Of a stretch of 64,000 nt of DNA, positions 54,325 to 64,000 are shown one piece after another. The notes under the pieces were generated by a model. The model saw only the letters and a program-made list of their open reading frames with translations, searched no databases and was not told where the DNA came from. Numbering within the stretch: position 1 is the first letter of the stretch; each line of letters starts with the position of its first letter. A program made the translations under genes and the position numbers. Source of the DNA: Paramyrothecium sp. XJ0827 (lineage: Eukaryota; Ascomycota; Sordariomycetes; Hypocreales; Stachybotryaceae); the NCBI GenBank assembly GCA_020881915.1, contig JAJFPB010000002.1, forward strand, positions 4,030,001-4,094,000, read 5' to 3'.

Positions 54325-55191
54325 ATGGCGCACGAACAGTTCCTCGAGCTCATCCAACCGGAGGATTACTCTCGACCAAGCTTCTTTTCGTCTACTTCGG
54401 TCCCCGCCTTTCTCATTCACGATGGCGGCGGTACTGTGTTCGCATACCATTGTCTGGGGCAGCTGAAGCGTTCCACTTATGGCATACGAAATCCGAATTT
54501 CCACTCTGGTGATGTCTTTCCGGGCGGCCTGCGGGAGATGGCCCGGCGGTACACTGGCTGGATCAAGGAAACTGTCGCGCAGCCAGACTTCTTAGGCACA
54601 AAGCAGGATGATGGCAGCGTTGACATCATCATCGGTGGCTGGAGCTTAGGCGGGCTGCTCAGTCTTGACATTCTGAATGAGCTGGAAGATGATCTTGTCA
54701 TTCGCGTCGTAGGCGTTTTGATGATTGACAGCGTTTACCCGTTCAGTGCGGACTCGGGGCGGGTGTTTGATGTCGCCGATCCATCCATTGCCCTCGGCGC
54801 GCTGGGTGCCTTGGAGAAAGCACTGGAATACACTGGCGCGCGCGAGAGGAACCAGATACTATCCCAACGTGCGATGACAGAGGCTCTCAGGATGCTACAA
54901 ACCTGGAAAATACCCGCGTGCAGCAGCTCTCGGGATCCGGCACGGCCAAATATGATTCTGCTTCGTGCAACACAATACGTGTCGAGGGAAGACTCAAAGA
55001 TAAGCACCATTGACACGTATCGAGAGGAGAAGACTCTCGGCTGGGATCGCTACGACAAAGCCATGTTTGACGAAGTCATTGATGTGGAGGGACATCATTT
55101 CGACATGTTTGAGATAGAAAGGATCGATACCACAACCGCGGTGGTGAAGGAGGCTCTGAACCGGCTGGCTAGACTTTCACATCATACATGA
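54325..55191 (+). CDS. Thioesterase-domain alpha/beta hydrolase (stand-alone, PKS/NRPS TE-like)
   Basis: This is a single-exon, 288-residue protein. It opens with the TE-type lead (VPAFLIHDGGGTVFAYHCLGQL) and then has the nucleophile elbow IIIGGWSLGGLLSLDIL (G-W-S-L-G, Ser as nucleophile). An Asp lies at VLMIDSVYP, and a C-terminal His in DVEGHHFDMF completes a plausible triad. This is the fold of type I thioesterases of polyketide and non-ribosomal peptide synthases, here as a separate protein of about the right length for a trans-acting TE. It has no signal peptide. No synthase lies in this window, so either it serves a distant cluster or has an unrelated acyl-thioester or ester substrate. 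Confidence 0.8.
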   Translation: MAHEQFLELIQPEDYSRPSFFSSTSVPAFLIHDGGGTVFAYHCLGQLKRSTYGIRNPNFHSGDVFPGGLREMARRYTGWIKETVAQPDFLGTKQDDGSVDIIIGGWSLGGLLSLDILNELEDDLVIRVVGVLMIDSVYPFSADSGRVFDVADPSIALGALGALEKALEYTGARERNQILSQRAMTEALRMLQTWKIPACSSSRDPARPNMILLRATQYVSREDSKISTIDTYREEKTLGWDRYDKAMFDEVIDVEGHHFDMFEIERIDTTTAVVKEALNRLARLSHHT

Positions 55192-56184
55192 GCATGATAA
55201 ACGAGACAGATCGCGTTTCTTGAGAATAGATTTAGTCTTAAATTGTAATAAATAACTTAAAAGATCCTAAGATTCTTCGTAGATGCCTGTGAATAAATAA
55301 CTTAGAAAAACCTTCCATGGGACTGTAATTCCATCAATGCTCACAATTTCACTTTTCATTGAAGACTCGGCCACGTCATTGTGCTACATGTGTCTAAACA
55401 CTGCTGGATGCGACGGTAACACTCGACCGATCTTAAATTCCTCATGATCAACACCCTTGTACCGAACCGACATTACTGATGAGGCTAACATTACTGCACT
55501 AATGGTACGGGGCCAACGAGTCTTCTCATTAACTCTTTATTGTGACGGCAATTGCGCGAACTCTTACACCAAATTTAGGTCATGAAACGGGCAGCCACAA
55601 AATACGTGTGGCAGGTGACAGATGGCTGTTTAAGAACAACTGCATCCCGAGAGTCGGCTGCTCCTTGAATCCTCAACTCGTAGCTCTCACCTCATGATCT
55701 CTTCTTTCACTCTACAGTGCCTCTGCGCTTCTCAAATTGCCTTTTTTACCACTGTTCCTCACTACATATCTACCCTCAACACACGCACAACTTACCATTC
55801 CTCCATCACCTGCATTTAGCTCACTCAAGCGCATTTGCTGATTTGATCTTTTGGGGTCCTATATTCACCCTGATCCTTCGATCTTCAAATTGACCTGATT
55901 CAATTTAGTCGTTAACTTACGCTAGCCAGCTTGATTTCTACGGTCACATATCTAACTCATTCACTCTGCTGACCTCGCAGGTGCCTCTGATATCATACAC
56001 TTGCACTTATCACCTCAAATTATATCTGCACAAACATAACGCCTTCCAGCTTATCTCATAACACTCAACAATCGGTAGTCCCATTCCTACTTCGCTACAA
56101 CTACATCAAGAATTCCTTTGGCCAAGCACATATCCATATCAATCAGCTCAGTGTCAGGCTTCCGCAGCGTTACAGCTTTGCGAT
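55192..56184. other. Intergenic region with pyrimidine-rich leader
   Basis: This is about 1 kb. The first half is AT-rich. From about 55680 to 56100 the plus strand is strongly C/T-rich, with few G runs, typical of a long fungal 5' leader for the GTPase gene. No gene is seen. Confidence 0.6.
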
Positions 56185-59100
56185 ATGCCTCGACAACCCC
56201 AAGCCGTGGCAGTAGCCATGGAGGGCAACACAGTGCCCAAAAACTCGGATCTTGTGGCTGCCAGAGTCGAAGCCAAGGAGAACGCCAAAACACTTGACTG
56301 CGAGGCGCTGAAGACCATCTTCGCCTACATGGAGGATGAAGAGACCCGGACACATGAAATCGATCTAACAGCTTGGAGTTCCATGTACCGTATGTACTCA
56401 AGTACACTTGATGCTGCTTGGGATAAGTGCTAAAGTCCTACAGGCAACATGATCGCAGATGATGCAAAGTTTCAGTATATGGTTGGCGTCGCAGGCGATA
56501 GTGGCCTGGGAAAATCCTCACTTGTCAATGCTCTACTGGGCATGGACTCTGACATTGCGCCAACCAGCCAGAGTGGTGCGTGTACTGCAGCAGTTTGCTG
56601 CTTCCACCACCGCAACAACATTGATACCAAGTACGCTTTCACTGCGAAGATTCAACTCAAAAGTCGGGAGACTGTGGACAGCGAGCTATATGCGTTCTTC
56701 CAGGAGTTCAAGGAATTTGAGGACAGAGCTGCCTCCGAGGGTGATGATCCTACCGTCGAGGCAGAACGGAAGTCTTTCAGCGACAGAGTCAAATTGATTA
56801 AGGGCTGGTCTGGCCTGGATGTGGAAACAATCCGCAGTCTAGGCCTCAACAACTCGGCATCCGAGATAACCGAGCAATGCAATAACCGTGGAGAGCTTTT
56901 TGATAGCGAATCAACGCAGAGCTCCATCATCAAGACGATTTGCTCTAATAACTCAGCGGAATTTCTTCGAGACATCAAATCGTACTCTGGAAGTGGTGGC
57001 AGCAGGAAATTTCAGGTGCAACTGTGGCCTCTCGTGGAAATAATCGACTTTTACCTCGACGCCCCACTGCTGCGGAACGGAGTCGTGCTGGTGGATTTGC
57101 CTGGTGAGACGGACGCACTGGAGTCCAGGTCGAAGATCGCACGGCAGTATTACGACCGTACTGACCAGATGATTGTTGTGACGCCCTGTGACCGTGCAGC
57201 GGACAACAAAACCCTCGTGGAACTCCTCCGTGAGGACCAGATCATGGATATGGAGACTGACGCTAAGCTCGACAAGCTGGGAATAGTCATCACAAAGACC
57301 GATCAGCTTGACTGGAAGGCTTTCATCAAGAACGAGTGGGCTCCGGAGGACGTTTCACCTGAATTCCCTACTCTTCTCAAATCATTCCGGAAAAGAAAGG
57401 GAGTGTTGAAGAAGCTAATTACGGAACTTAACAAGTTTGGTGGCCACAATCACTGTTCAGATGACACTGATGATGAGGAAGATGACGAGGAGGACGACGA
57501 TGAATACGACGATGAAGATGACTCGGGGAATGCGCAAGATATGGCACCTCGTTCCCGGAGCTTTCAAACTGTGCAAGGGTTGCGGGCCCAAGCTGAGTTC
57601 GAGTGTAACGAAGCCGAGGCCAAATGCTTCACGGCCTGCATCGAAGCACGCAGTAGCATGGACAAGGAAAGGCTACAAGCCCATTTCGATGACATTCGGC
57701 GAAAATTCCGCCAAAAGAAGGACGAGGCTCTCCCATCTATCGCGCTTGATGTCTTCCCAGTATCCAGCAAAGCGCAGCGCCGACTGCTGAAGAAATCACC
57801 GATACCAGGGTTCCCGAACGCCACGGCGACAGGTTTTCGCGCCTTGGAGAACTGGATCATCAAAGGCTCTCTGAAGAAGCGAGAGGAGCACAGCGATGAC
57901 ATCCTCAGTCAGAGTGCCGTCTTGTTCCATTCTTTGACTCCTTGGAACGAGGAGACCCAGGCCGTGACCATGAAATTGCCGTCCACATTGTTGGATGGCA
58001 TTAAAGAGGTTGTAGAGGCCGAAGTGGATTGTTTGAAGAACGTGAGCTACTCTCGACTTCTGTTCATCTTACTGGGGCATGCTAACCTTATAGAATCTTA
58101 AACAATCGGGTACTAACCTAAATCAACACGTGGAAAGAGCCGGCTGTGCAACTAGGACGATCAATTCGGAGACTATCGCCCATAGTCTAGCAGCCGGATT
58201 CAAGAAGCACGTCGAAAGGTATGAGTGTACAATGTCTTCCAGCAGGAAGATGCATTGGGCGACCTACGCCGCTCTGGTGACACGTTTCGGGGGCACCTTT
58301 AAGACGCACTCACAACCACGAGTGACGCATAATTGGCAAGCAAAGGCGTATGTGGGATCTGATCAAGAGACACACAAGAGACTAACATGTTTAGGTATTC
58401 TTACTACTGGAGCCAACACGCATACACATGGCACAAAGCATTGCACCAAGCTCTGCCAAGATACCTTGAAAACCTATGCGCGAAAGATCAAACGAAGATC
58501 AGAGGGCATATCACCACTATTTTGAACTCCGAAAAGTTCCCGCAGGAGTTCAAAAGACAGTTCCGAGCCCATACATATTACAGGATCGAAGGCATACTCC
58601 ACATTCATCAGGTGAACTTGAGGAAGTTGATCAGCGACTATAGGAGAAGGGCCACCGAGATCAAGGGCGAATCTCGAGATTCGATTAACGAGATTCTGAA
58701 GCCAGGATACTCCAGCGCACAGGCTATCACAGGTACTGACACCATTGTTGACAAGCACCAGGCTGATATGCTAACTACATAGGCAAATACAAGCACGCGA
58801 GACAAGTCGAGGCTCTTTGTGAAGTTGCCAGGAAGACAAAGAGAGCAAGGTTCGCAGTTATTGGCAAGGAGATCGAAGACAAACTACAAGAGGCTCGAAA
58901 AGCTCTTAGCGCCCAGCATACAGCCATTGTCAAGAAAACCATCACTGCCATTGGGAAAGCTGAAGAAACCTTGGCCAAGAAGCTATGCAGCACCAAGGCT
59001 CTGCCAAAGTCCGGCAACAGCAAGGGCAGTGCGGTAGCCCAAAAGCTGAATGGCAAGATTGAGTCAGAGGTCTCCAGATGGTTACAACGACACAAAGAAT

Positions 59101-59351
59101 TGAAGGTGGCGTACCCAGAGTTTGAGACTCGGCCGCTGAGCGAGGAGGTCCGGGCCGAGTTGGAACAAGAGGCAAAGGCTGCAGCAGCCATGGCAGCAAA
59201 GAAGAAGAGAAAGCCGAAAAGCACTGAGGCTGCTGCCAAGACCCCGATGAAGGGCAAGAAGAGACAGTCGGAGCCAATAATCAAGGAAGAGGAGCAGCCA
59301 GCAAAGCTGCAGAGAATCGACGAAGTACCACCCAAAATGGATACTGAGTAA
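56185..59351 (+). CDS. Large dynamin-superfamily-like GTPase (SLIP-GC/NUGGC-like) with acidic insert and basic tail
   Basis: Five exons (56185-56389, 56444-58041, 58094-58347, 58395-58732, 58783-59351) encode 987 residues. The GTPase domain begins at about residue 75: G1 GVAGDSGLGKSSLVNALLG, G3 VLVDLPGETDA, and G4 ITKTDQ. An acidic tract of Asp/Glu lies at about residues 405-440. After the catalytic exon, three smaller exons add a helical region (YSYYWSQHAYTWHKALHQALPRYLE, then KYKHARQVEALCEVARKTKRARFA) and a Lys-rich tail containing KKKRKPKS and KGKKRQ, likely nuclear localisation signals. Fungi carry many such nuclear-type GTPases of unknown function, related to vertebrate SLIP-GC. All splice phases agree; the 58042 intron has a CTAAC branch just before its TAG. 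The protein is not dynamin proper. Confidence 0.82.
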
Positions 59352-60404
59352 TGTATCAGGTGGGATTCCTGGAGGAGGATGCTTGGTCTAGGCCTACAGA
59401 GTTGCTTGGAGCATTGGCGACGGATTCCTGGAGTGGACTGGGTCATATGGGTGATTATCGAGATACATGTCGCGCGTCGCTTCGGGACGCGATTTATTTT
59501 TGCTGCATTTCAGCTCGACACTTGGACTGGCGCCTGAGGTCCGGGAGGCGAAGACAGAAGGTAGTTCACCAATCTTAATTGCTCTTGCTTCTTTCTATCA
59601 CCGTGGTAATGCTCAGGACTGGCAACTTGCCGTCTGTAGGTAAGATGGTAAGGTGATTGCCTCGTCGTAAAATACTATCATTTACTGATAGCTTCTTAGA
59701 TGAATAAATCCCAAAATTTCTTCGGAATATGATCAATTTTATTAGTCTTGCATAGGTATTTCTTCTATTTTCTCTAAGGAAAGCCAGGGGATTGCTTCGA
59801 AATGCGACAGCATAATGGCATGAGTATTCCAGACAATTTCCCCTTTCTTCACTTAACAAGACCCGATGAACTTCTTCGCAGTGCAACCGAGCGATCTCGT
59901 TCGCAATTGAGCATTGTCTTCTAGCTTATCCAATAGTGTCCAAGTGTTTTCGCAATCACCGGAGTGGGACAATCCCTCAGATATTGTACCAGCATCGGGC
60001 AAGGTCGACACTGTGGTGGGGGCCCTCTGGAGTTGCAGACCCATCTTCAAGCAACTGCACTGACCAACACAAACCCACTCCCACCGCACCGGCCCCTCCT
60101 CATACCTTTCATCACACATCCCACCAGCACAGCAAGCCCCTGGCGATTCGCAAGCGCGCTCGATGTCGAGATCGTTTGCAGCCTGCGTCGCGGCACGATA
60201 ATGCCTTGCTAGATCTTTCGTCACGTACCCTCTTTGTATCTTTCGTCGTTGATGCCTGCGATTGTCTACGTACGCACCATAGCCCACTCTGACACATGGG
60301 TTTCTCGCTGTCCCCCCCATATACGCATTGAGCATTGTATACACTCCTTAGGTTGGTTCTTTCATTTGTAGCCTCTGTCACCGAGACGGAGGTCCTCGCC
60401 AGCC
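59352..60404. other. Intergenic region (about 1 kb)
   Basis: No convincing gene is seen. The right third is C/A-rich and likely forms the promoter and leader of the next gene. Confidence 0.6.
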
Positions 60405-61226
60405 ATGGAGCCAGGTGCGCCCAAGGCCAAGGGCCTGGAGTCGTCCATCTGGGCCAAGCCCTACCACCGACCGTACAACAACTCGACCCGCTTCGAAACC
60501 CCCCGTGCACGATCCTACACGCCGCCTCCTGCCGCCTCCTCCGCACTATACGCGAACGGCGTCGCAAGCACCGGACCCAAGAGCAGCTCCAGCACCGCCG
60601 CGCTGTCGTCGCTGCAGCTGTTCCAGCGATTCGAGCAGGCCTGCCAGCGGCTGCGGTGGAAGTTCATCGATCTGCAAAACTCGTACGCCCGGGCGACCAA
60701 TCCCGAAGAAGCTGGCTTCACCGCGTCGGACGCAGAGCGTAACTTCAAGGTCGATTTTTATGAATTCTACGCTTGGATCGAGCAGACTCTTGTCCTTGTC
60801 CTCCGCATCTTCGACGTCATCATCCCCCGTGGCGAAGGCAATGGCACCCGCGGGTCGGCCAACCACACATTTCACCACAATGTGCTGATGGCATTCGACG
60901 ACGAGGAGAATCCTCTACACCATGTTCTCGGCGTTGGCGATGTCCACCATGCGCTGTGGAAGGCTAAGGAGCTTCGGAACCGGTGGAAGGACGCGTCCGA
61001 GGGCAAGCAGACACCGCCGCTCAAGATGTATGACCTTTCGTGGGTGGTCGGCCAGATTCTGGGCGGTCTCGAGCTGGGCTACGGCCTCGCCATGGCCAAG
61101 GTGCAGGAGGACATGGTCCGGGCGGAAGCCATGGGAGCAGAAAATGGCGCCGGTGGCCAGCCCATGTCCGGAGAACAAGACGAGAGTTGGGATTGGATGG
61201 TGGAATCGATGGATTGGGAGTCTTGA
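60405..61226 (+). CDS. Unknown conserved-looking protein, 273 residues
   Basis: This is a single-exon frame from MEPGAPKAKGLESSIWAKPYHRPYNN. I do not recognise the family. Residues 1-65 are Ser/Pro/Ala-rich and disordered. From about 68 the sequence is compact and helical, with aromatic residues placed regularly: LQLFQRFEQACQRLRWKFID, VDFYEFYAWIEQTLVLVLRIFDVI, then ENPLHHVLGVGDVHHALWKAKELRNRW and LSWVVGQILGGLELGYGLAM. A four-helix arrangement is plausible. There is no signal peptide, and the hydrophobic segment VLVLRIFDVII is too short and amphipathic to be confidently a membrane helix. The C-terminus is acidic with Trp (DESWDWMVESMDWES). It is convergent with the DNA glycosylase gene. Confidence 0.65.
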   Translation: MEPGAPKAKGLESSIWAKPYHRPYNNSTRFETPRARSYTPPPAASSALYANGVASTGPKSSSSTAALSSLQLFQRFEQACQRLRWKFIDLQNSYARATNPEEAGFTASDAERNFKVDFYEFYAWIEQTLVLVLRIFDVIIPRGEGNGTRGSANHTFHHNVLMAFDDEENPLHHVLGVGDVHHALWKAKELRNRWKDASEGKQTPPLKMYDLSWVVGQILGGLELGYGLAMAKVQEDMVRAEAMGAENGAGGQPMSGEQDESWDWMVESMDWES

Positions 61227-61469
61227 CGGGTCGTTCTTGGAAATAGGGCGGTTCTTTAGGACATTTGCATTGTGCGCTTGGGACATGTTGGCGTTTGGAT
61301 GGGCATCCTCCTGAATGAATAGGTGGCAGAGCATGGTATTGATACCCTAGTATTTTGTATTCTTCCTGGTATAGCCAAAAATTGGCCGTACTCTACCTGA
61401 TCATACCACTAGTATGAAGCCGCAGCAGACAGCAGGTTGCGCTGAGATAAGAGAGCTGGACATTGTTTG

Positions 61470-62696
61470 TTACAGAGCAGCATCTTCGCCTTCTTTCTTG
61501 ATCTTCTCCAATTCTTCCTTCTTGACCTCTTCTCCCGCCTCACCCTTGATCCGGCCCTTTCTGAACGCCTTGCGTAGCTCACACTTCCCCAGGTTCCTGC
61601 CGCCAGCCTTGCATTCCTCGCAACGCTTGCCGTGGCTGATGAGCAGGATATGCAGCGGGTACTTCTCCTCGTCCGGCACGCGGGCGTCGAGGTGCGCCTG
61701 CGCTTCCTCTCTCGTGGCCCTGTCCGGCCGCCAGCCCAGCAGGCCGGTGAGGCGGTAGACGTGCGTGTCCACGGCGAAGCTCTCGCGGCGCAGGCAGAAG
61801 AGCAGCACGCAGCTGGCCGTCTTGGGGCCGACGCCCTGGAACGACAGCATCTCGCGCATGGCGTCCTCGTCCGACGCCTTGAACAGGTGGTCGAGCGAGT
61901 AGGTGCCGTACCTCTCGTGGACCTGCTCCAGGACGCGTATGATGACCTTACTCTTGACGACGCTGAGCCCCCCTGACTGGATCGCCTTCTGCAGCTTGGG
62001 CTGGCCGCCCTCGACGATGGCGCCCCATTTGTCGCTGCCGCCGTACACGTCGTCCATGCTGCGCTTGGCACGCGTGCTGTTCTTGTCGCTGGTGTTCTGG
62101 GACAGGATGGTCCTCACGAGGGCGTCCAGCACGGACGGCGAGTCGCCACAGCCTGCGCGGTCGGTTGGGGCCACCACATCCTGCGGACGTTTGCGTTCGC
62201 CGTGCAGGCCGGCCAAGATGCGGTGGGCCAGCGCACACTCCTCGGGCGTGGGGTGCAGGAAGTCCGGGAAGGGTGACTTGTTGGAGTAGGAAGCATACGA
62301 CTTGAGCTTCCGAGCTTGCAGCTCTGCCGCCTTGTCCACGGCTGATTTGGGTGTTTTCCGTGGACTGGCGCCTTCTGGGAGGGGTGCCTCGGTCTTGATC
62401 GTGGGAGAAGTTTCTAGTTTGACACGCTTCTTCTTGGTATTTGGTGTTGCAGGCCTCGAATCAGGCTCTCGTTTGATCCCCTTTGGCTCCGGTTCCGGCT
62501 TCGGCTGTGTGCTGACCTGCTCATCATCCCTTTTCATGTTCCGGGCACTCCGCCTGAGTGGTGTTGTTGAAGCGGTGCGTGCCGCCATGGTTTGTGTGAT
62601 TGTTTGTACAGGCTTCCGCTGGACCGAGCAAACGAGTCTTGTCCCCAATGTTCCGCGTAGTAGCATAAAAAGCTGTGGCTGCTCTCTAAAAGACAA
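61470..62696 (-). CDS. HhH-GPD DNA glycosylase/AP lyase (endonuclease III-like)
   Basis: This is a single-exon frame of 408 residues. The Met at 62588 (MAARTASTTPLRRSARN, 372 residues) is the more likely start for a nuclear protein; the longer form adds a hydrophobic, Arg-containing N-terminus that could be a mitochondrial presequence. Residues about 37-140 are a Lys/Pro-rich linker with a nuclear signal (NTKKKRVKLE). The catalytic fold follows: LVRTILSQNTSDKNS, the helix-hairpin-helix LSFQGVGPKTASCVLLF with the lyase Lys, and ESFAVDTHVYRLTGLL with the catalytic Asp. Near the C-terminus a Cys group (HGKRCEECKAGGRNLGKCELR) replaces the four-Cys iron-sulfur loop of Nth, with only three cysteines visible. 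It would remove oxidised bases in base-excision repair. Confidence 0.85.
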   Translation of the reverse strand: MSFREQPQLFMLLRGTLGTRLVCSVQRKPVQTITQTMAARTASTTPLRRSARNMKRDDEQVSTQPKPEPEPKGIKREPDSRPATPNTKKKRVKLETSPTIKTEAPLPEGASPRKTPKSAVDKAAELQARKLKSYASYSNKSPFPDFLHPTPEECALAHRILAGLHGERKRPQDVVAPTDRAGCGDSPSVLDALVRTILSQNTSDKNSTRAKRSMDDVYGGSDKWGAIVEGGQPKLQKAIQSGGLSVVKSKVIIRVLEQVHERYGTYSLDHLFKASDEDAMREMLSFQGVGPKTASCVLLFCLRRESFAVDTHVYRLTGLLGWRPDRATREEAQAHLDARVPDEEKYPLHILLISHGKRCEECKAGGRNLGKCELRKAFRKGRIKGEAGEEVKKEELEKIKKEGEDAAL

Positions 62697-63096
62697 TTGT
62701 TCTCATGCCGTGACGGGTTGGATGCTGGATCTTAAGGTGCTGGATCTCTGATGTCATGGAATCTAGGGGCGCCTCCGTGCCGTGCCGTGCGATACAATCG
62801 GTCCAGGTACCTGCGCTAGTGGCTCGATCTGGTGTTGACCTTTGTCCCATCACCATCGAATGCCGATCACACCACTACGCAAGCATTTCAGACAAACTCG
62901 TGGTTTGCCTGTTTCCAAATACTTGGGAGAAAACTGTTCGGATTGATTGAACAAGCTAAGCTACACACTGGAAGTTTGTTGGTCTCCATGAGATCCGAAT
63001 TGACTGAAGTATTGCCTCCCATACCCCTGCTATCCCTAGCGTCCGGATTGATTGCAGGCCAAGGCACAAAAACATGACGTTTACTTGCTGTACGGC
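62697..63096. other. Intergenic region, no gene seen
   Basis: This 400-base stretch lies between the glycosylase start and the 3' end of the SMP-domain gene. No supported features. Confidence 0.55.
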
Positions 63097-63533
63097 TTAG
63101 ACAGCTTCAGCCTGCTTCGTATCTCGGACGGCCTCTTTTTTGGCAGCTTCATTATGGTCGGCTTGGGACTGGATTTGCGCGGCGAGAGATCCAGGTGTAC
63201 GGGCACCGGTTCCGAGCACCCGATCCTTTTCACGTCGTCTGCTTAGAGCTGCAACAGATGGGACAACTGTTTGGTGAGGCTTACCTGACGCGACTGTAGC
63301 TCGCTGGCGTCCCCCTTGGTGATCTCTTCCGCGGGCTTACTGATCACTTCGTTCACCTTGGCGGCGAGGTTCCGCTCCTTGTCCATGAGGCTTTGGGCGA
63401 CCGCTAAAGGTTATCAACGCCATCCCTATGAGCCCTGGTGCTTCTCACCTGCATCACTTCCGGCGACAGGACCGACGCCAGTGGCCTGCGTCTCAGCCCT
63501 CGCGAGCTACGCTGCAACTTCACGTGTAGTCAT
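63097..63533 (-). CDS. Seed-maturation-protein (SMP) domain protein, N-terminus unresolved
   Basis: Minus-strand exons can be read as 63506-63449, 63403-63285 and 63225-63097. They encode LARAETQATGVGPVAGSDA, then AVAQSLMDKERNLAAKV with ISKPAEEITKGDASELQSRQ, then DRVLGTGARTPGSLAAQIQSQADHNE and a Lys/Glu tail. This matches the fungal SMP-domain family (related to plant late-embryogenesis proteins), with the usual pattern Gly-Pro, Ala-Gln-Ser, Lys-Pro-x3-Ile-Thr and Gln-Ser-Arg. Upstream, an ATG at 63533 opens MTTREVAA in the same frame but runs into a TAG at 63509-63507 directly before LARAE. The TAG is either an intron acceptor, with the first exon further left on the minus strand (higher coordinates), or a true in-frame stop. 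Function in fungi is not established; a stress-protective role is presumed. Confidence 0.55.
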
Positions 63534-64000
63534 GATAGCGACTCTCGAGGTGACAGGGTTTTCTAAGACCTTTTGGTGATGCGATGATTGGAGGTTTGGT
63601 GATGATGGGAAGGATTTGGTTCACCTGGCCACAAAATGCATAAACCTCTGTCCATTTACCCTTGGGAAGACATTGAGCAGCAAGTGTAACTACCAGCGCA
63701 CCTGCCACTAACCGCGTTGCAGGATGGTATCACGTTACTCAAGAAAGGGCACTGGTATCGCACGAGTGAAACTGTTAATAGAAGGTATCGACTATAAGCC
63801 CATCGCTTGACTCAACTCTAGCCTATGAAATTTGTGAATCCTTCACAGTGTTAGTTGGGCTTCGCGTGCCTTCATATCTGACATGACCTACCTCGTAAGT
63901 CTATGGTGGCACTCAAGTATCAGGTAGGTACTGAAGCATTCCGAGAATCCAAAGAAAGCATGTTCCCCAAGGATCTGTAGCACAACAGCAACACCTGTGC
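63534..64000. other. Right-edge sequence, no gene seen
   Basis: This may contain a first exon and the promoter of the SMP-domain gene. A 62-residue minus-strand frame (63520-63708) has no family resemblance. Confidence 0.5.

Overview
The window is nuclear DNA of a filamentous ascomycete, most likely a sordariomycete and plausibly Hypocreales. The evidence is short (about 50-120 nt) introns with GTRWGT donors and CTRAC-type branch points, families typical of Pezizomycotina (acrB, FHIP, cytosolic-type MnSOD, GH114, kinesin-14 of the KlpA type), and gene spacing of 1-5 kb on both strands. I saw no rRNA, tRNA, CRISPR, operon or recognisable transposon. The species call is inference.

Layout, left to right. 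0-4 kb: a SAM methyltransferase whose N-terminus may lie outside the window, then a head-to-head pair: a three-exon LYR-motif mitochondrial gene (minus) and an unknown protein (plus). 4-9 kb is gene-poor. 9-17.6 kb: acrB, an F-box protein, and the five-part FHIP gene of the dynein/early-endosome adaptor complex. 17.6-21 kb is gene-poor. 21-27 kb: a sugar-porter MFS permease, a second F-box protein with an acidic tail, and a T5orf172/DUF1766 (GIY-YIG superfamily) protein. 27-35.8 kb: a small orphan gene, a manganese superoxide dismutase, a secreted Ser/Thr-rich mucin-like protein with a Tyr-Pro-Thr repeat, and a membrane-anchored GH114 polygalactosaminidase.

37-42.4 kb: a 14-TM type MFS exporter, a 63-residue secreted protein, an ARMT1/DUF89 metal-dependent phosphatase, and a candidate small spliced Cys-rich ORF. 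43-48.3 kb: kinesin-14 and, divergently, a VPS66/LOA1-like acyltransferase. 48.7-53.8 kb is rich in mitochondrial functions: dihydroxy-acid dehydratase, ClpP protease, and an unknown protein with a basic N-terminus. 54-64 kb: an orphan thioesterase, a large SLIP-GC-like GTPase, an unknown 273-residue protein, an endonuclease III-like DNA glycosylase, and a seed-maturation-protein (SMP) domain gene. These are mostly housekeeping and surface/secretion genes. There is no coherent biosynthetic or defence cluster.

The most interesting observation is an in-frame TAG at codon 281 of the kinesin-14 gene. Strong coding sequence in the same frame lies on both sides. The TAG sits in the 7-nt loop of a GC-rich hairpin, which is the context favoured by the stop-to-tryptophan A-to-I mRNA editing known from sexual stages of Fusarium and Neurospora. 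A second in-frame TAG precedes the SMP-domain gene near the right edge, but there an intron acceptor is an equally good explanation.
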